From Clostridia bacterium (GTDB lineage Bacteria; Bacillota; Sulfobacillia; DUSP01): DNA of 35,512 nt. The notes beneath the pieces are model-generated. The model searched no databases. It was not told where the DNA came from and worked only from the letters and a program-made list of their open reading frames with translations. The DNA lies in the NCBI GenBank assembly GCA_012842575.1, contig DUSP01000163.1, positions 1-35,512 of the forward strand, in the 5' to 3' direction. Position numbers and translations under genes: made by a program. Below, one piece after another: positions 7,691 to 14,897 of the stretch; position 1 is the first letter of the stretch; the number at the start of each line of letters is the position of its first letter.

Positions 7691-7734
7691 ACGAGCCTCC
7701 TGCAATACGAATGAACAAGCCTCCTACAATCAAT
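7691..7734. repeat. 24-bp offset duplication containing the ATPase ribosome binding site
   Basis: ACGAGCCTCCTGCAATACGA and ACAAGCCTCCTACAATCAAT are imperfect copies offset by 24 bp, so the minus strand carries AGGAGG twice before the ATPase start. A smaller repeat (ACTTAACTTACG/ACTTAACTCG) follows near 7740-7760. The copy nearer the start codon is the functional one by spacing. Confidence 0.75.
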
Positions 7735-7753
7735 ACGGACTTAACTTACGAAC

Positions 7754-8635
7754 TTAACTCGTTCGCGATGCCACCCTGAATAGGCTCCTGAATCTTGGAG
7801 TCGCGAGGGCTGCCACCACCAAAACGGCGGTGATCAGTTTGAGATCCGTCGAAGGGAGGCCCATCCTCAAGCCGGCGGCGATTACGAAACGATAAAGCAC
7901 TGCGCCTCCCATCACGGAAACCATCGCGTGATTAACCGTCTTTTCGCCGAATATACCCTCGCCGATGATCACGGAAGCAAGCCCTACCACGATGGTACCT
8001 ACGCCCATGCTTATATCCGAAAAACCCTGATACTGAGCGACGAGCCCGCCGGCCATACCCACGAGGGCATTGGAAAGGCTGAGCCCAACCAGCTTTGTGA
8101 CGTCCGGGTTGGTACCGTAGCTTAACACCATCTGTTCGTTATCACCTGTAGCCCGCAAGGACAACCCCAGGAGGGTCTTCCAGAACCATGACAACAGGGC
8201 GTATACGACCACCAAGATGAGCATGAAGAAAAGCATAGGCCCTAACCAGTCGGGAAGCCCGAGCTCTCCCAGGACTACGAGGCACGTTCTCTCCCGCAGG
8301 AGAGCGATGTTTGGCCTTCCCATCACCCTGAGGTTTACGGAGTATAGGGCCGTCATACCGAGGATCCCCGAAAGAAGGGCGGAAATCCGAAGCCTGGTAT
8401 GTAAAATCCCCGTAAGGAACCCTGCTCCCGCCCCGGCCAGCGTCGAAACCGCTATAGCGGCAAAAGGATCCCAACCGCTGATGATGAGCCGAGCCGATAC
8501 GGCGGCCCCTAGTGGGAAGCTCCCGTCGACTGTCAGGTCCGGAAACTGCAGAATTTTAAACGTCACGTAAACGCCCAGAGCGACCAGGGAGTACAAAAGA
8601 CCTTGTTCCAGTGCACCTTCTACGGCTAGCCACAT
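7754..8635 (-). CDS. ABC transporter permease (BPD_transp_2 type)
   Basis: This 293-aa polytopic membrane protein is the permease of the same importer. Hydrophobic helices run through the whole sequence. Family features include GVYVTFKILQFPDLTVDGSF near the N-terminus and LRATGDNEQMVLSYGTNPD in the cytoplasmic loop that contacts the ATPase, followed by KLVGLSLSNALVGMAGGLVA. This wording is typical of the permeases paired with PF04392 lipoproteins. An AGGAG lies a little far (about 12 nt) upstream of the ATG. The ATPase start lies 66 nt downstream, and the lipoprotein gene lies 301 nt upstream across an unusual AT-rich spacer. Confidence 0.9.
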   Translation of the reverse strand: MWLAVEGALEQGLLYSLVALGVYVTFKILQFPDLTVDGSFPLGAAVSARLIISGWDPFAAIAVSTLAGAGAGFLTGILHTRLRISALLSGILGMTALYSVNLRVMGRPNIALLRERTCLVVLGELGLPDWLGPMLFFMLILVVVYALLSWFWKTLLGLSLRATGDNEQMVLSYGTNPDVTKLVGLSLSNALVGMAGGLVAQYQGFSDISMGVGTIVVGLASVIIGEGIFGEKTVNHAMVSVMGGAVLYRFVIAAGLRMGLPSTDLKLITAVLVVAALATPRFRSLFRVASRTS

Positions 8636-8936
8636 GTTACATATTATTCTCCTGCCATTTTTTTGTTTACGAGTTGATGTTCAAAACTTTGTTGTGTTTG
8701 TTTGTAAGTCGATGTTCAAACGATTACTATCAGTGTCCATAACTTAAACTTTGTACATCAGTTGATATATCTTTGGTACATCAGTTGATATATCTGGAAT
8801 TGATATTCCTAAGAAAGAGAATCACAGGAACGCCGCCCGACACCCGCATTCTTTCAGGCGTCGGATGGCGACCTGTCTAAACGAGATCGCAGACTTCAAC
8901 TTTATCTATAATCTATATATCAACTTTTCTATTCAA
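8636..8936. other. AT-rich intra-operon spacer with repeats and hairpin
   Basis: This 301-bp spacer between the lipoprotein and permease genes is much richer in A+T than its surroundings. It holds two kinds of local direct repeats: TTTGTTTACGAGTTGATGTTC and TTTGTTTGTAAGTCGATGTTC (offset 35, 8662 and 8697), and GTACATCAGTTGATATATCT twice (offset 23, 8753 and 8776). It also holds a long hairpin (separate entry). No ORF is supported. Confidence 0.6.
8824..8876 (-). terminator. Intra-operon hairpin, possible attenuating terminator or processing site
   Basis: ACAGG, CGCC and CCGAC pair with GTCGG, GGCG and CCTGT in one long interrupted stem (53 nt in total). Read in the transcription direction it is followed by the T-rich GATTCTCTTTCTT. 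Lying after the lipoprotein gene and before the permease, it could terminate most transcripts so that the binding protein is made in excess, a common pattern in ABC operons. That use is inferred. Confidence 0.5.
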
Positions 8937-10034
8937 TTACTGGATGATTTCACTCGCCCTATTCTTGATTGAGTCAGGGATTTCGAGACCGATTTTCTGG
9001 GCCGTCTTAAGATTGATTATTAGCTTGAGATCTTCGAGGTAGCCCACGGGCATCTCCGACGGGTCGGCTCCCTTGAGGACCTCGTCAGCCATCTTACCGG
9101 TCTGGTAACCGAGGTTGAAATAATCGATGCCGTCGGTAGCAAGCGCTCCCTTGTCGACCGGTCCTCTTTCGCCTGTGACGAGAGGAAGCTTGTTCTTTTC
9201 GCACATGGCGATTACCGGATCTATTCCTGCTACCGCCGTATTGCAAGTCGGTACGTACACAGCATCCACACGTCCCACCAAAGACTGCGCAGCCTGAGCG
9301 ACCTCATTTATGCTGGTAGGTGTCGCTTCTACAAGTTGAAGGCCGAGTTTTTCACAGGCTTTCCTCGCCAGCTCTGCCTGAACTACCGAATTCGGTTCCC
9401 CGGCATTGTAAATTATACCCACGCGCTTTATGTCGGGTTTCAGTTCCTTGAGGAGCTCGATCTGGCGGGCGACCGGCGTGAGGTCACTGGTTCCCGTCAG
9501 ATTGGTTCCAGGCTTCTCGATGCTCTTCACGAGCTTTGCCACGACGGGGTCAGTGACAGCAGTGAAAAGAATGGGAATCTCCGTAGTGGCCGTTGCTGCC
9601 GCTTGGGCTGCCGGAGTCGCTATGGCGAGGATCAAATCGACCTTATCCGCGACGAACTTCTGGCATATGGTGAGTGCAGTAGCGGTGTCACCGCCGGCGC
9701 TCTTTTCGTCATAAACAACGGTTTCTCCCTCTTTGTAACCCAGGTCCGCTAAAGCCTTCTTGAACCCTTCCCGTGAAGCGTCCAAAGCGGGGTGATCAGC
9801 GATTTGAACGATACCGATACGAACCGGTGAGGTCTTTTCGGTTTGAGCTTTTTCCGAGGGTGTACTTTCGGATGACGCCGTAGAACCGCTCTTTTCCGAG
9901 GGTTCGTTTTGTGGCTTGGATGAGCATCCTGTTATGCCAAACAAGAGGGCCGCTATGACCAACATGACGACCAGTGAGCCAAATAACCGACCGACCTTGA
10001 CTTCCTTGCGGGAATGCGTTAACCGTTTCACCAT
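8937..10034 (-). CDS. ABC transporter substrate-binding lipoprotein (PF04392, TrpX-like)
   Basis: This 365-aa lipoprotein captures the ligand of the importer outside the membrane. ATG at 10034 follows GGGAGGG at 5 nt. The N-terminus is basic, then hydrophobic (LVVMLVIAALLFG), and ends in a lipobox ITGC, so the mature protein would begin at that cysteine. A Ser/Glu/Lys-rich linker follows. The PF04392 fold is recognisable from PVRIGIVQIADHPALDASRE, the segment ILAIATPAAQAA, PILFTAVTDPVVAKLV, NLTGTSDLTP, KRVGIIYNAGEPNS and VPLVTGERGPVDKGALATDG-like wording (LPLVTGERGPVDKGAL). The ligand is unknown; some relatives are linked to tryptophan by T-box regulation, but no T-box is visible here. Confidence 0.9.
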   Translation of the reverse strand: MVKRLTHSRKEVKVGRLFGSLVVMLVIAALLFGITGCSSKPQNEPSEKSGSTASSESTPSEKAQTEKTSPVRIGIVQIADHPALDASREGFKKALADLGYKEGETVVYDEKSAGGDTATALTICQKFVADKVDLILAIATPAAQAAATATTEIPILFTAVTDPVVAKLVKSIEKPGTNLTGTSDLTPVARQIELLKELKPDIKRVGIIYNAGEPNSVVQAELARKACEKLGLQLVEATPTSINEVAQAAQSLVGRVDAVYVPTCNTAVAGIDPVIAMCEKNKLPLVTGERGPVDKGALATDGIDYFNLGYQTGKMADEVLKGADPSEMPVGYLEDLKLIINLKTAQKIGLEIPDSIKNRASEIIQ

Positions 10035-10090
10035 GTTACCCTCCCGGATCGTACCAAAATCTTACGGCTTACCACCGTATTACCGGTATC

Positions 10091-10120
10091 AGTTTAATTT
10101 CATTTTATAGTTTTCGTCAA
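10091..10120 (-). promoter_or_regulatory. Possible sigma-A promoter for the ABC operon
   Basis: On the minus strand TTGACG (10120-10115) and TAAACT (10096-10091) are 18 nt apart, about 55 nt upstream of the lipoprotein gene. The -35 is a good match and the -10 a moderate one. It overlaps the stop codon of the HutP-like gene, so the ABC operon may be both read through and separately started. Confidence 0.3.
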
Positions 10121-10569
10121 GACGGGGAAATTTCCTCCGGAATTGCCCGATGACCCAGCCCTATGGCGACCTCGTTTAAATGGACAAGCCCTACCGCAAA
10201 GAGCGCAACTACGCAAATGTGACCTCCCCGCCTTGCTACACCGACCTTCCCTCCGACGTTTAGGCCGATGGCCCTGGGCATAATCTGCGAAAGCGCCTCG
10301 CGCGTCGCCCCTGCCACTGCGCCCTCTTCAACGTGACTTTCGCGGATCACTCCCTCACGCTTGGAAGCCACCAAAGAACGCTCGATGGCCACTTTGATGC
10401 TGGTCAAGAATTCTCCTCCCACGTCTACTGCAGCCGCAGCGATCCCAATCGTCCTGAGTTCCTTTTTGATTGCCAGTTCTTCTTCCCTATCCCTGCTTGA
10501 GGCGATACGGATTGCGGCGCGGGCAACGTCAAGCGCACCCGGGTATGGCATAATACCTGCCCCCAACAT
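10117..10569 (-). CDS. HutP-family RNA-binding regulator
   Basis: This 150-aa protein matches the layout of HutP, the histidine- and metal-dependent RNA-binding antiterminator of Bacillus histidine utilisation. The middle has RESHVEEGAVAGATREALSQ, parallel to the HutP helix with its RESH motif. The C-terminal sheet reads HICVVALFAVGLVHL then NEVAIGLGHRAI, which parallels the end of HutP (WIAVSLYGTIGAP...GVGINHI). In HutP the metal-binding histidines lie in this region. The start is uncertain: ATG at 10569 has no clear ribosome binding site, while ATG at 10551 follows GGGGGCAGG. No hut genes are in the window. The gene lies 82 nt upstream of the ABC lipoprotein gene, so a role in controlling that operon is possible but inferred. 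Confidence 0.75.
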   Translation of the reverse strand: MLGAGIMPYPGALDVARAAIRIASSRDREEELAIKKELRTIGIAAAAVDVGGEFLTSIKVAIERSLVASKREGVIRESHVEEGAVAGATREALSQIMPRAIGLNVGGKVGVARRGGHICVVALFAVGLVHLNEVAIGLGHRAIPEEISPS

Positions 10570-10898
10570 CTCTAGGCGAGAACCGAAGAAATCTTAGTCT
10601 CATAGCAGCTTCTCTGGCCGTAAGGGTTTTCCTGCTGCAATCGAAGGGAACCATGGAGCCCGACATCACGGCCAAGATAAGGTCGGAGCGAGTTTTCCTG
10701 CTGCATTTTCCTGCTACAACTGGGGATTGGTACGCAAGGTCCAGGCTGAGGGAGGAAGTTTTCCTGCTACATTTTCCTGTTACAACCGAAAGGAACCATG
10801 GAGTGCGGCGCGAACAGGATTTAGGGGGGAGGTTAGCAGCTGCTTCGAGATACTTTACTATAGCTGACTATATTTAACCATTTTGCTGCCATAACAGT
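10570..10898. other. Repeat-bearing intergenic region upstream of the IS607 element
   Basis: About 330 bp between the divergent hutP-like gene and tnpA. It holds a threefold 66-bp-period repeat (next entry), plus a second related pair, CGAAGGGAACCATGGAG (near 10642) and CGAAAGGAACCATGGAG (near 10787). The left end of the IS607 element must lie here, probably after about 10800, but IS607 elements lack terminal inverted repeats and I cannot fix it. A listed ORF (10653-10877) is not convincing. Confidence 0.45.
10627..10787. repeat. Three direct repeats at exact 66-bp offsets
   Basis: TTTTCCTGCTGCA, TTTTCCTGCTGCA and TTTTCCTGCTACA begin at 10627, 10693 and 10759, i.e. two consecutive offsets of 66 bp. 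The second and third copies each contain a further nested TTTTCCTG(C/T)TACAAC 13 bp on. Intervening sequence is mostly unique. Confidence 0.85.
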
Positions 10899-11540
10899 AT
10901 GGAACTCTTATCCATTGGAGAAGCAACAAAGAGATTAGGCGTACACCCGAATAGGCTCCGGGCCTGGGAGAAACAGGGACTGATCAAGTCCGTGCGGCTG
11001 CCCAGCGGCCAGCGGAGGTACCCGGTCGAGGAAATCAACCGCATTCTAGGGACAGGGGGAATAAAGGTAGAGCCGGACGCGGTTATCTTCTACGCCCGGG
11101 TGCCCACAAAGAAGCAGGCCGATGCCGGAAATCTGGAGCGCCAACTGGAAAGGCTGCGGGGATATGCAGAAGAGAAGGGCTACCGTGTAGTGGCGGAGTA
11201 TTCGGATGTGGCTTCCGGTTTAAACCAGAAACGCCGGGGCCTGGAACGGGCGCTGAAGGCAGCCGAACGGGGCGAGTTCAAGAAACTGCTCATCGAATAC
11301 CCCGACCGGCTGGCGAGGTTCGGATACACCTATTTAGAGCGCCATTTAAAGCACTGCGGTGTGGAGATAGAAATCACTTCGCAGAAAGAGACTGAGGACG
11401 CGCATACGGAACTGGTTCAGGATTTGCCGGCCATAGTGACCTCTTTTTCGGCCCGGCTGTATGGTGCGAGGGGTGGCAGGAAAATCCGGCAGGGCTTCCG
11501 GGAGCTGATAAGGGATGCCGAAGAAGCAGGAGAAAGATAA
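10899..11540 (+). CDS. tnpA: IS607-family serine recombinase TnpA with active-site Ser to Pro change
   Basis: This 213-aa recombinase would catalyse excision and integration of the element. Residues 1-50 form a MerR-like helix-turn-helix (IGEATKRLGVHPNRLRAWEK). The resolvase-type catalytic domain starts at about residue 63 with FYARVPTKKQADAGN. In serine recombinases this motif reads YARVST or YARVSS, and the serine after valine is the nucleophile. Here the codon is CCC, proline, one base from TCC. The remaining conserved arginines are visible (DRLARFGYTYLERHL). The reading frame is otherwise intact. The protein is probably unable to cleave DNA unless the neighbouring threonine can substitute, which I would not expect. 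The 3' end overlaps tnpB by 26 nt. Confidence 0.88.
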   Translation: MELLSIGEATKRLGVHPNRLRAWEKQGLIKSVRLPSGQRRYPVEEINRILGTGGIKVEPDAVIFYARVPTKKQADAGNLERQLERLRGYAEEKGYRVVAEYSDVASGLNQKRRGLERALKAAERGEFKKLLIEYPDRLARFGYTYLERHLKHCGVEIEITSQKETEDAHTELVQDLPAIVTSFSARLYGARGGRKIRQGFRELIRDAEEAGER

Positions 11541-13203
11541 ATTTAGCTTTACAGTATGCGGGGAGTTCTTTCCGGAGGTCTACCCAGCCCACCGATCTTC
11601 TAAGTGGAGCCGAGGTGAGGAAGACCCGCTGGCTACGGAGATGCGCCTCTTCTGTGCCTGCGTGCGGTGGGCATTCAACCGACTTCTGGAAGGCGCTTCC
11701 CGTGATGAGATCAAAAAACTTGGCCAGGAACTTTTCGGACTTAACTCCCGGTATGCGGACGACGCCAGGCTTAAGGCGCAGGCCCTGTTGGACTCCCAGA
11801 AAGAGTTACTGGAGCTGGAGATTGAGGAGACGGAAAAGAAGCTGGGCCGGGCGAGACAAAAGCTCGGCTTGGCTATGAGGAAGCTGGTGGAAGCTGAGAA
11901 GAAAGATGTTACCCCGGACATCGCTGAAAAGCTCAAGCTGGCAGTCAAGGGGCGGAACAGCCGGGTAACATCTTTAGAAAAGAAGCTGGCCGAGCTGGAG
12001 GCCCACCAGGAGAACGGCACGATACCAAAAGTAGTTTTCGGTGGCGGAAAGCTCTGGAAAAAGGTCTGCAAAGGCCGGGCCACACGGGAGGAGTGGCGGG
12101 CCGCCCGCAAAAACCGCCTCTACTCCCGTGGAGACGAGACCAAGGGCGGTAACCCCAACATCAAGGGATTTTTTGACGGCCAAGCTTTTCGCTTAGAGGT
12201 TTCCATTTCCCACCTTTCCGAACAGACAGGCACGGATAAACTCGGTCGTCCCAAGATGAGCCGCGCCCCAAGGGTAGAGGGCAGGTTGTGGTTGCCGGAA
12301 AAACACCGCGGCCTGGTCCGGATATGGCTGGCTATGAAGTTGCCTTACACGGTAGAGCTGGTTCGCACCCTGGAGGGCCGCTACCTGGTCCATTTAACGT
12401 TTGATCTTGGCAAAATACGGGAACCCGACTTCGCTAAAGGTTGTTTAGCCCTGGACGCCAATCCTGATGGAGTGGCCTTATGTAATGTAAACGCTTCAGG
12501 CCAACCGGAGCCGTGGCCAGAAGGTTTCAGTGTCTCGTACCCTAGCAATCTGGGCAAGTATGAAGGAGAGTTTCAGGTCATCACTTACCCGAACGGTTTC
12601 CTGTATATCAGAGTACCCGACCTCGCATACACTTCCGGCTTCCGGCGTGACTACCTGATAGGTGTTTTAGCCAAAGTAGTGGTAGACATAGCCTTTTTCT
12701 TGGGCAAGCCCATTGCCTTGGAGGATCTTGATTTTGGCAAAGACAGGCTGGACACCAATAAGAAGTTTAACCGCATGGCTTCGAACTTTCCCTTTGCGAA
12801 AATGGTGGAGGCGGTGTGCTGGAGGGTGGCCAAGGAATGGGTGCCCTTTAAACTTGTGCCTTCCCGGCACACCTCCACCATCGGGCACTGGAAGTACGTG
12901 AGGCGTTATGCGGTTCCAGTGCATTGCGCGGCGGCGTTGAGCATAGGCCGCCGGGCTATGGGCTTTAAGGAACGGATGACTAAAGAGCTTAAAAGACTGA
13001 TAATGCAAATCAAGCAAAACCTGACCCGAGAAGTCGATCCTGATACACCGAGGGAAGGAGAAGGGATGACCCGTGGGGTCAGGGCCTGCTTGAGGCGGTT
13101 GGACAGGAAGCTCCCGGTGTACAGCGGGCTTGCCCGTTGGCAACAGGAGGCGTACTACTCCGTCTGGCACGACTTAAGGCTTTTGGCCCTGTCCTTACGG
13201 TGA
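11515..13203 (+). CDS. tnpB: Long TnpB-like RuvC protein of the IS607 element
   Basis: This 562-aa protein resembles the long OrfB/TnpB-related group of IS605/IS607 elements; typical TnpB has about 400 residues. TnpB is an RNA-guided nuclease using an omegaRNA from the element's 3' end. A polar helical segment with strong coiled-coil character occupies about residues 85-165. The RuvC-like half shows a likely first acidic site in CLALDANPDGVAL, and a second in IALEDLDFGKDR. At the third site, where TnpB has DxNAA-type wording, this protein has VHCAAALSIGRRAMGF, with histidine in place of aspartate. No CxxC zinc-ribbon pair is visible. As I recall, other members of the long group share the HxAAAxxIxRR wording, so this may be a family trait rather than decay. 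Nuclease activity is uncertain. Confidence 0.82.
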   Translation: MPKKQEKDKFSFTVCGEFFPEVYPAHRSSKWSRGEEDPLATEMRLFCACVRWAFNRLLEGASRDEIKKLGQELFGLNSRYADDARLKAQALLDSQKELLELEIEETEKKLGRARQKLGLAMRKLVEAEKKDVTPDIAEKLKLAVKGRNSRVTSLEKKLAELEAHQENGTIPKVVFGGGKLWKKVCKGRATREEWRAARKNRLYSRGDETKGGNPNIKGFFDGQAFRLEVSISHLSEQTGTDKLGRPKMSRAPRVEGRLWLPEKHRGLVRIWLAMKLPYTVELVRTLEGRYLVHLTFDLGKIREPDFAKGCLALDANPDGVALCNVNASGQPEPWPEGFSVSYPSNLGKYEGEFQVITYPNGFLYIRVPDLAYTSGFRRDYLIGVLAKVVVDIAFFLGKPIALEDLDFGKDRLDTNKKFNRMASNFPFAKMVEAVCWRVAKEWVPFKLVPSRHTSTIGHWKYVRRYAVPVHCAAALSIGRRAMGFKERMTKELKRLIMQIKQNLTREVDPDTPREGEGMTRGVRACLRRLDRKLPVYSGLARWQQEAYYSVWHDLRLLALSLR

Positions 13204-13440
13204 CTCCGTTTAGCCGGTGTCGGACAAACCGGTAGGCGTCCTAACAGGACGCGGGAGGCGGGACCGGTTCCCCACCGGGAGGCCAGCACAACCTGGTGGA
13301 AGCTTAGGCTTCCCCGCGCAAGCGGTCCGTGCCGGTTGTGTCCTTCCGGTGCAGCACTCCCGTCCGGGTGGGACTCCCGGGCCGAGGTCCCCTGTCGCCC
13401 TGCCCCTCGGAGGGCAAATCAAGTATCCGGGAAGGAGGCG
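13204..13440 (+). ncRNA. Candidate omegaRNA / structured 3' region of the IS607 element
   Basis: This GC-rich stretch after the tnpB stop contains a run of compact hairpins: GCGTCCT-AAC-AGGACGC (13236-13252), CCGGT-TCCCC-ACCGG (13264-13278), GGAAGC-TTAG-GCTTCC (13298-13313), CCGC-GCAA-GCGG with a GNRA loop (13314-13325), then GTGCCGG/CCGGTGC with two G-U pairs. OmegaRNAs are produced from just this place in TnpB elements, overlapping or following the gene and ending at the element's right end, where the guide begins. ORFs listed here on both strands look like shadows of structured RNA. The 3' limit is a guess. Confidence 0.6.
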
Positions 13441-13510
13441 AATGCCTGGTCTGGGGGCCGGCTTGGCTGGAGATAAAAACAGTCAAGTTTCTTGAACCAG
13501 GAAGAGGTCG

Positions 13511-14890
13511 ATGGGGGTCATCTACATGGACAACGCAGCGACTTCCTGGCCCAAACCTCCAGGAGTCGAGGAGGCTATGCTCCTTTATCTAAGGGAGGAG
13601 GGCGGTAATCCTGGAAGATCGGGCCACAGGCTATCGCTGGCGGCCTCCAGGCGCATATTTCAGGTCAGATTAGCTCTTGCGGAGTTTTTGGGAGTCAAAG
13701 ACCCTGCGAGGATAATATTTACCCAGAACGCCACCGAAGCCCTCTCCCTTGCACTCATAGGGTCCCTGAACCCCCAAGACCGTGTCCTCTCCACCGCCAT
13801 AGAACATAACGCGGTTTCGAGGACTCTTTCATTCTTAAGGTCATGTGGAGTTGACGTCGAGATCATCTCGGTTTCACCTAGGGGATCCCTGGATGTTACT
13901 GGCCTTGAGTCCGCTTTGAAAAGAAAGAAGACCAAAATGGTGGTGGTGAACTGGGCTTCGAATGTGGCCGGGTGGACGATCGATCTGGACGAAGTCTCGG
14001 GCTTGGTGAAGAGGTACGGTGCGCTGCTACTGGTGGATGCAGCACAGGGGCTCGGCCATTTACCCCTTCTCCTCTCCGACCGCATAGACGACCGCATAGA
14101 CATGCTCGCCGCATCGGGACATAAAGGACTGCTCGGGCCCCAGGGGACCGGCTTTCTTTACCTTGGGCCTTCATCTAATCCTAGACCGCTCATTTACGGC
14201 GGAACCGGGAGCGCCTCCTCCTCCGACGAGCAGCCGGGGTTCCTACCGGACAAATACGAAAGTGGTACCCTTAACGGACCAGGAATCGCCGGTTTGGGAG
14301 CGGGCCTCGGTACCTTGTTAAAAGAGGGAGTAATAGAGGTCGCGAGAAAAGAAGCGTGCCTTGCGGCGACGCTTGCCAAAGGGCTCATGGAGATTCCCGG
14401 AGTGAAACTACACGGGGCTTGGAGCGAGGAGAAGCGTGTTTTGAGTTGGCTCCCTCAGCATGGCGCTGAAGTACGAATGCCAGCATCCAAGAACCCCGTC
14501 ACACCTGCCGACGATGGTACGGCTGCCGAAAGTTCAGGAGGAGTCGTCAATGCCCGAACCCCTCTCGCCGGTACTGATGTCGGAGATGGCCGTACACCCG
14601 TTACTACCAGGGCCCCTGTCTTGGGGGTCCCCGGCATACCTGATGCCGTCGCTGTCGTGTCGATGACATTGGAGGGCTGGGATCCGGCGCAATTGGCATT
14701 CGAGCTCGATCGACGTTATGGCATAATGGTGAGGGCGGGATTACACTGTTCTCCGTGGGCGCACCGAACATTGGGAACATTCCCAACGGGAACGGTGAGG
14801 TTTAGCCCCGGACTTTATACGACGCCAGACGAGATCGAAACCGTCGTTTCCGCTGTTAAGGAGTTGGCTATCGAAAGGAAAGGCGGGTGA
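13511..14890 (+). CDS. Cysteine desulfurase-like class V aminotransferase (selenium-operon type)
   Basis: This PLP enzyme of the cysteine desulfurase/selenocysteine lyase superfamily probably mobilises sulfur or selenium from cysteine or selenocysteine. Landmarks are DNAATSWPKP at the N-terminus, the substrate-side histidine in IEHNAV (about residue 99), VDAAQGLGH, the PLP lysine in SGHKGLLGPQGTG (K205) and the persulfide cysteine in GLHCSPWAHRT (C413). This wording matches the family (TIGR01977 type) often found beside selD and yedF, as here. It is long (459 aa versus about 380) because a Thr/Pro/Gly-rich insert of about 65 residues interrupts the small domain at about 312-378. A duplicated SDRIDDRIDM segment comes from a 12-bp repeat. 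SelD starts 7 nt after the stop. The IS607 element lies immediately upstream, so the promoter is not obvious. Confidence 0.88.
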   Translation: MGVIYMDNAATSWPKPPGVEEAMLLYLREEGGNPGRSGHRLSLAASRRIFQVRLALAEFLGVKDPARIIFTQNATEALSLALIGSLNPQDRVLSTAIEHNAVSRTLSFLRSCGVDVEIISVSPRGSLDVTGLESALKRKKTKMVVVNWASNVAGWTIDLDEVSGLVKRYGALLLVDAAQGLGHLPLLLSDRIDDRIDMLAASGHKGLLGPQGTGFLYLGPSSNPRPLIYGGTGSASSSDEQPGFLPDKYESGTLNGPGIAGLGAGLGTLLKEGVIEVARKEACLAATLAKGLMEIPGVKLHGAWSEEKRVLSWLPQHGAEVRMPASKNPVTPADDGTAAESSGGVVNARTPLAGTDVGDGRTPVTTRAPVLGVPGIPDAVAVVSMTLEGWDPAQLAFELDRRYGIMVRAGLHCSPWAHRTLGTFPTGTVRFSPGLYTTPDEIETVVSAVKELAIERKGG

Positions 14891-14897
14891 CGACGTA

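Larger units (their letters stand above)
10899..13440 (+). mobile_element. IS607-family insertion element (tnpA, tnpB and 3' structured RNA)
   Basis: A serine-recombinase tnpA with an N-terminal MerR-like helix-turn-helix, overlapping a tnpB-like gene in the same direction, is the IS607 layout. A highly structured non-coding stretch follows tnpB. The limits given are the first coding base and the end of the clear RNA-like region; true ends are not defined because IS607 elements have no terminal inverted repeats and duplicate little or no target. The element separates the hutP-like gene from the selenium operon. Confidence 0.85.

Noticed and set aside
9036-10120. T-box leader for the TrpX-like transporter
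   Set aside because: The leader before the lipoprotein gene is only about 80 nt and has no T-box motif.
13217-13592. ORFs on both strands after tnpB
   Set aside because: They overlap a chain of perfect RNA hairpins and the start of the desulfurase gene; GC-rich shadows.
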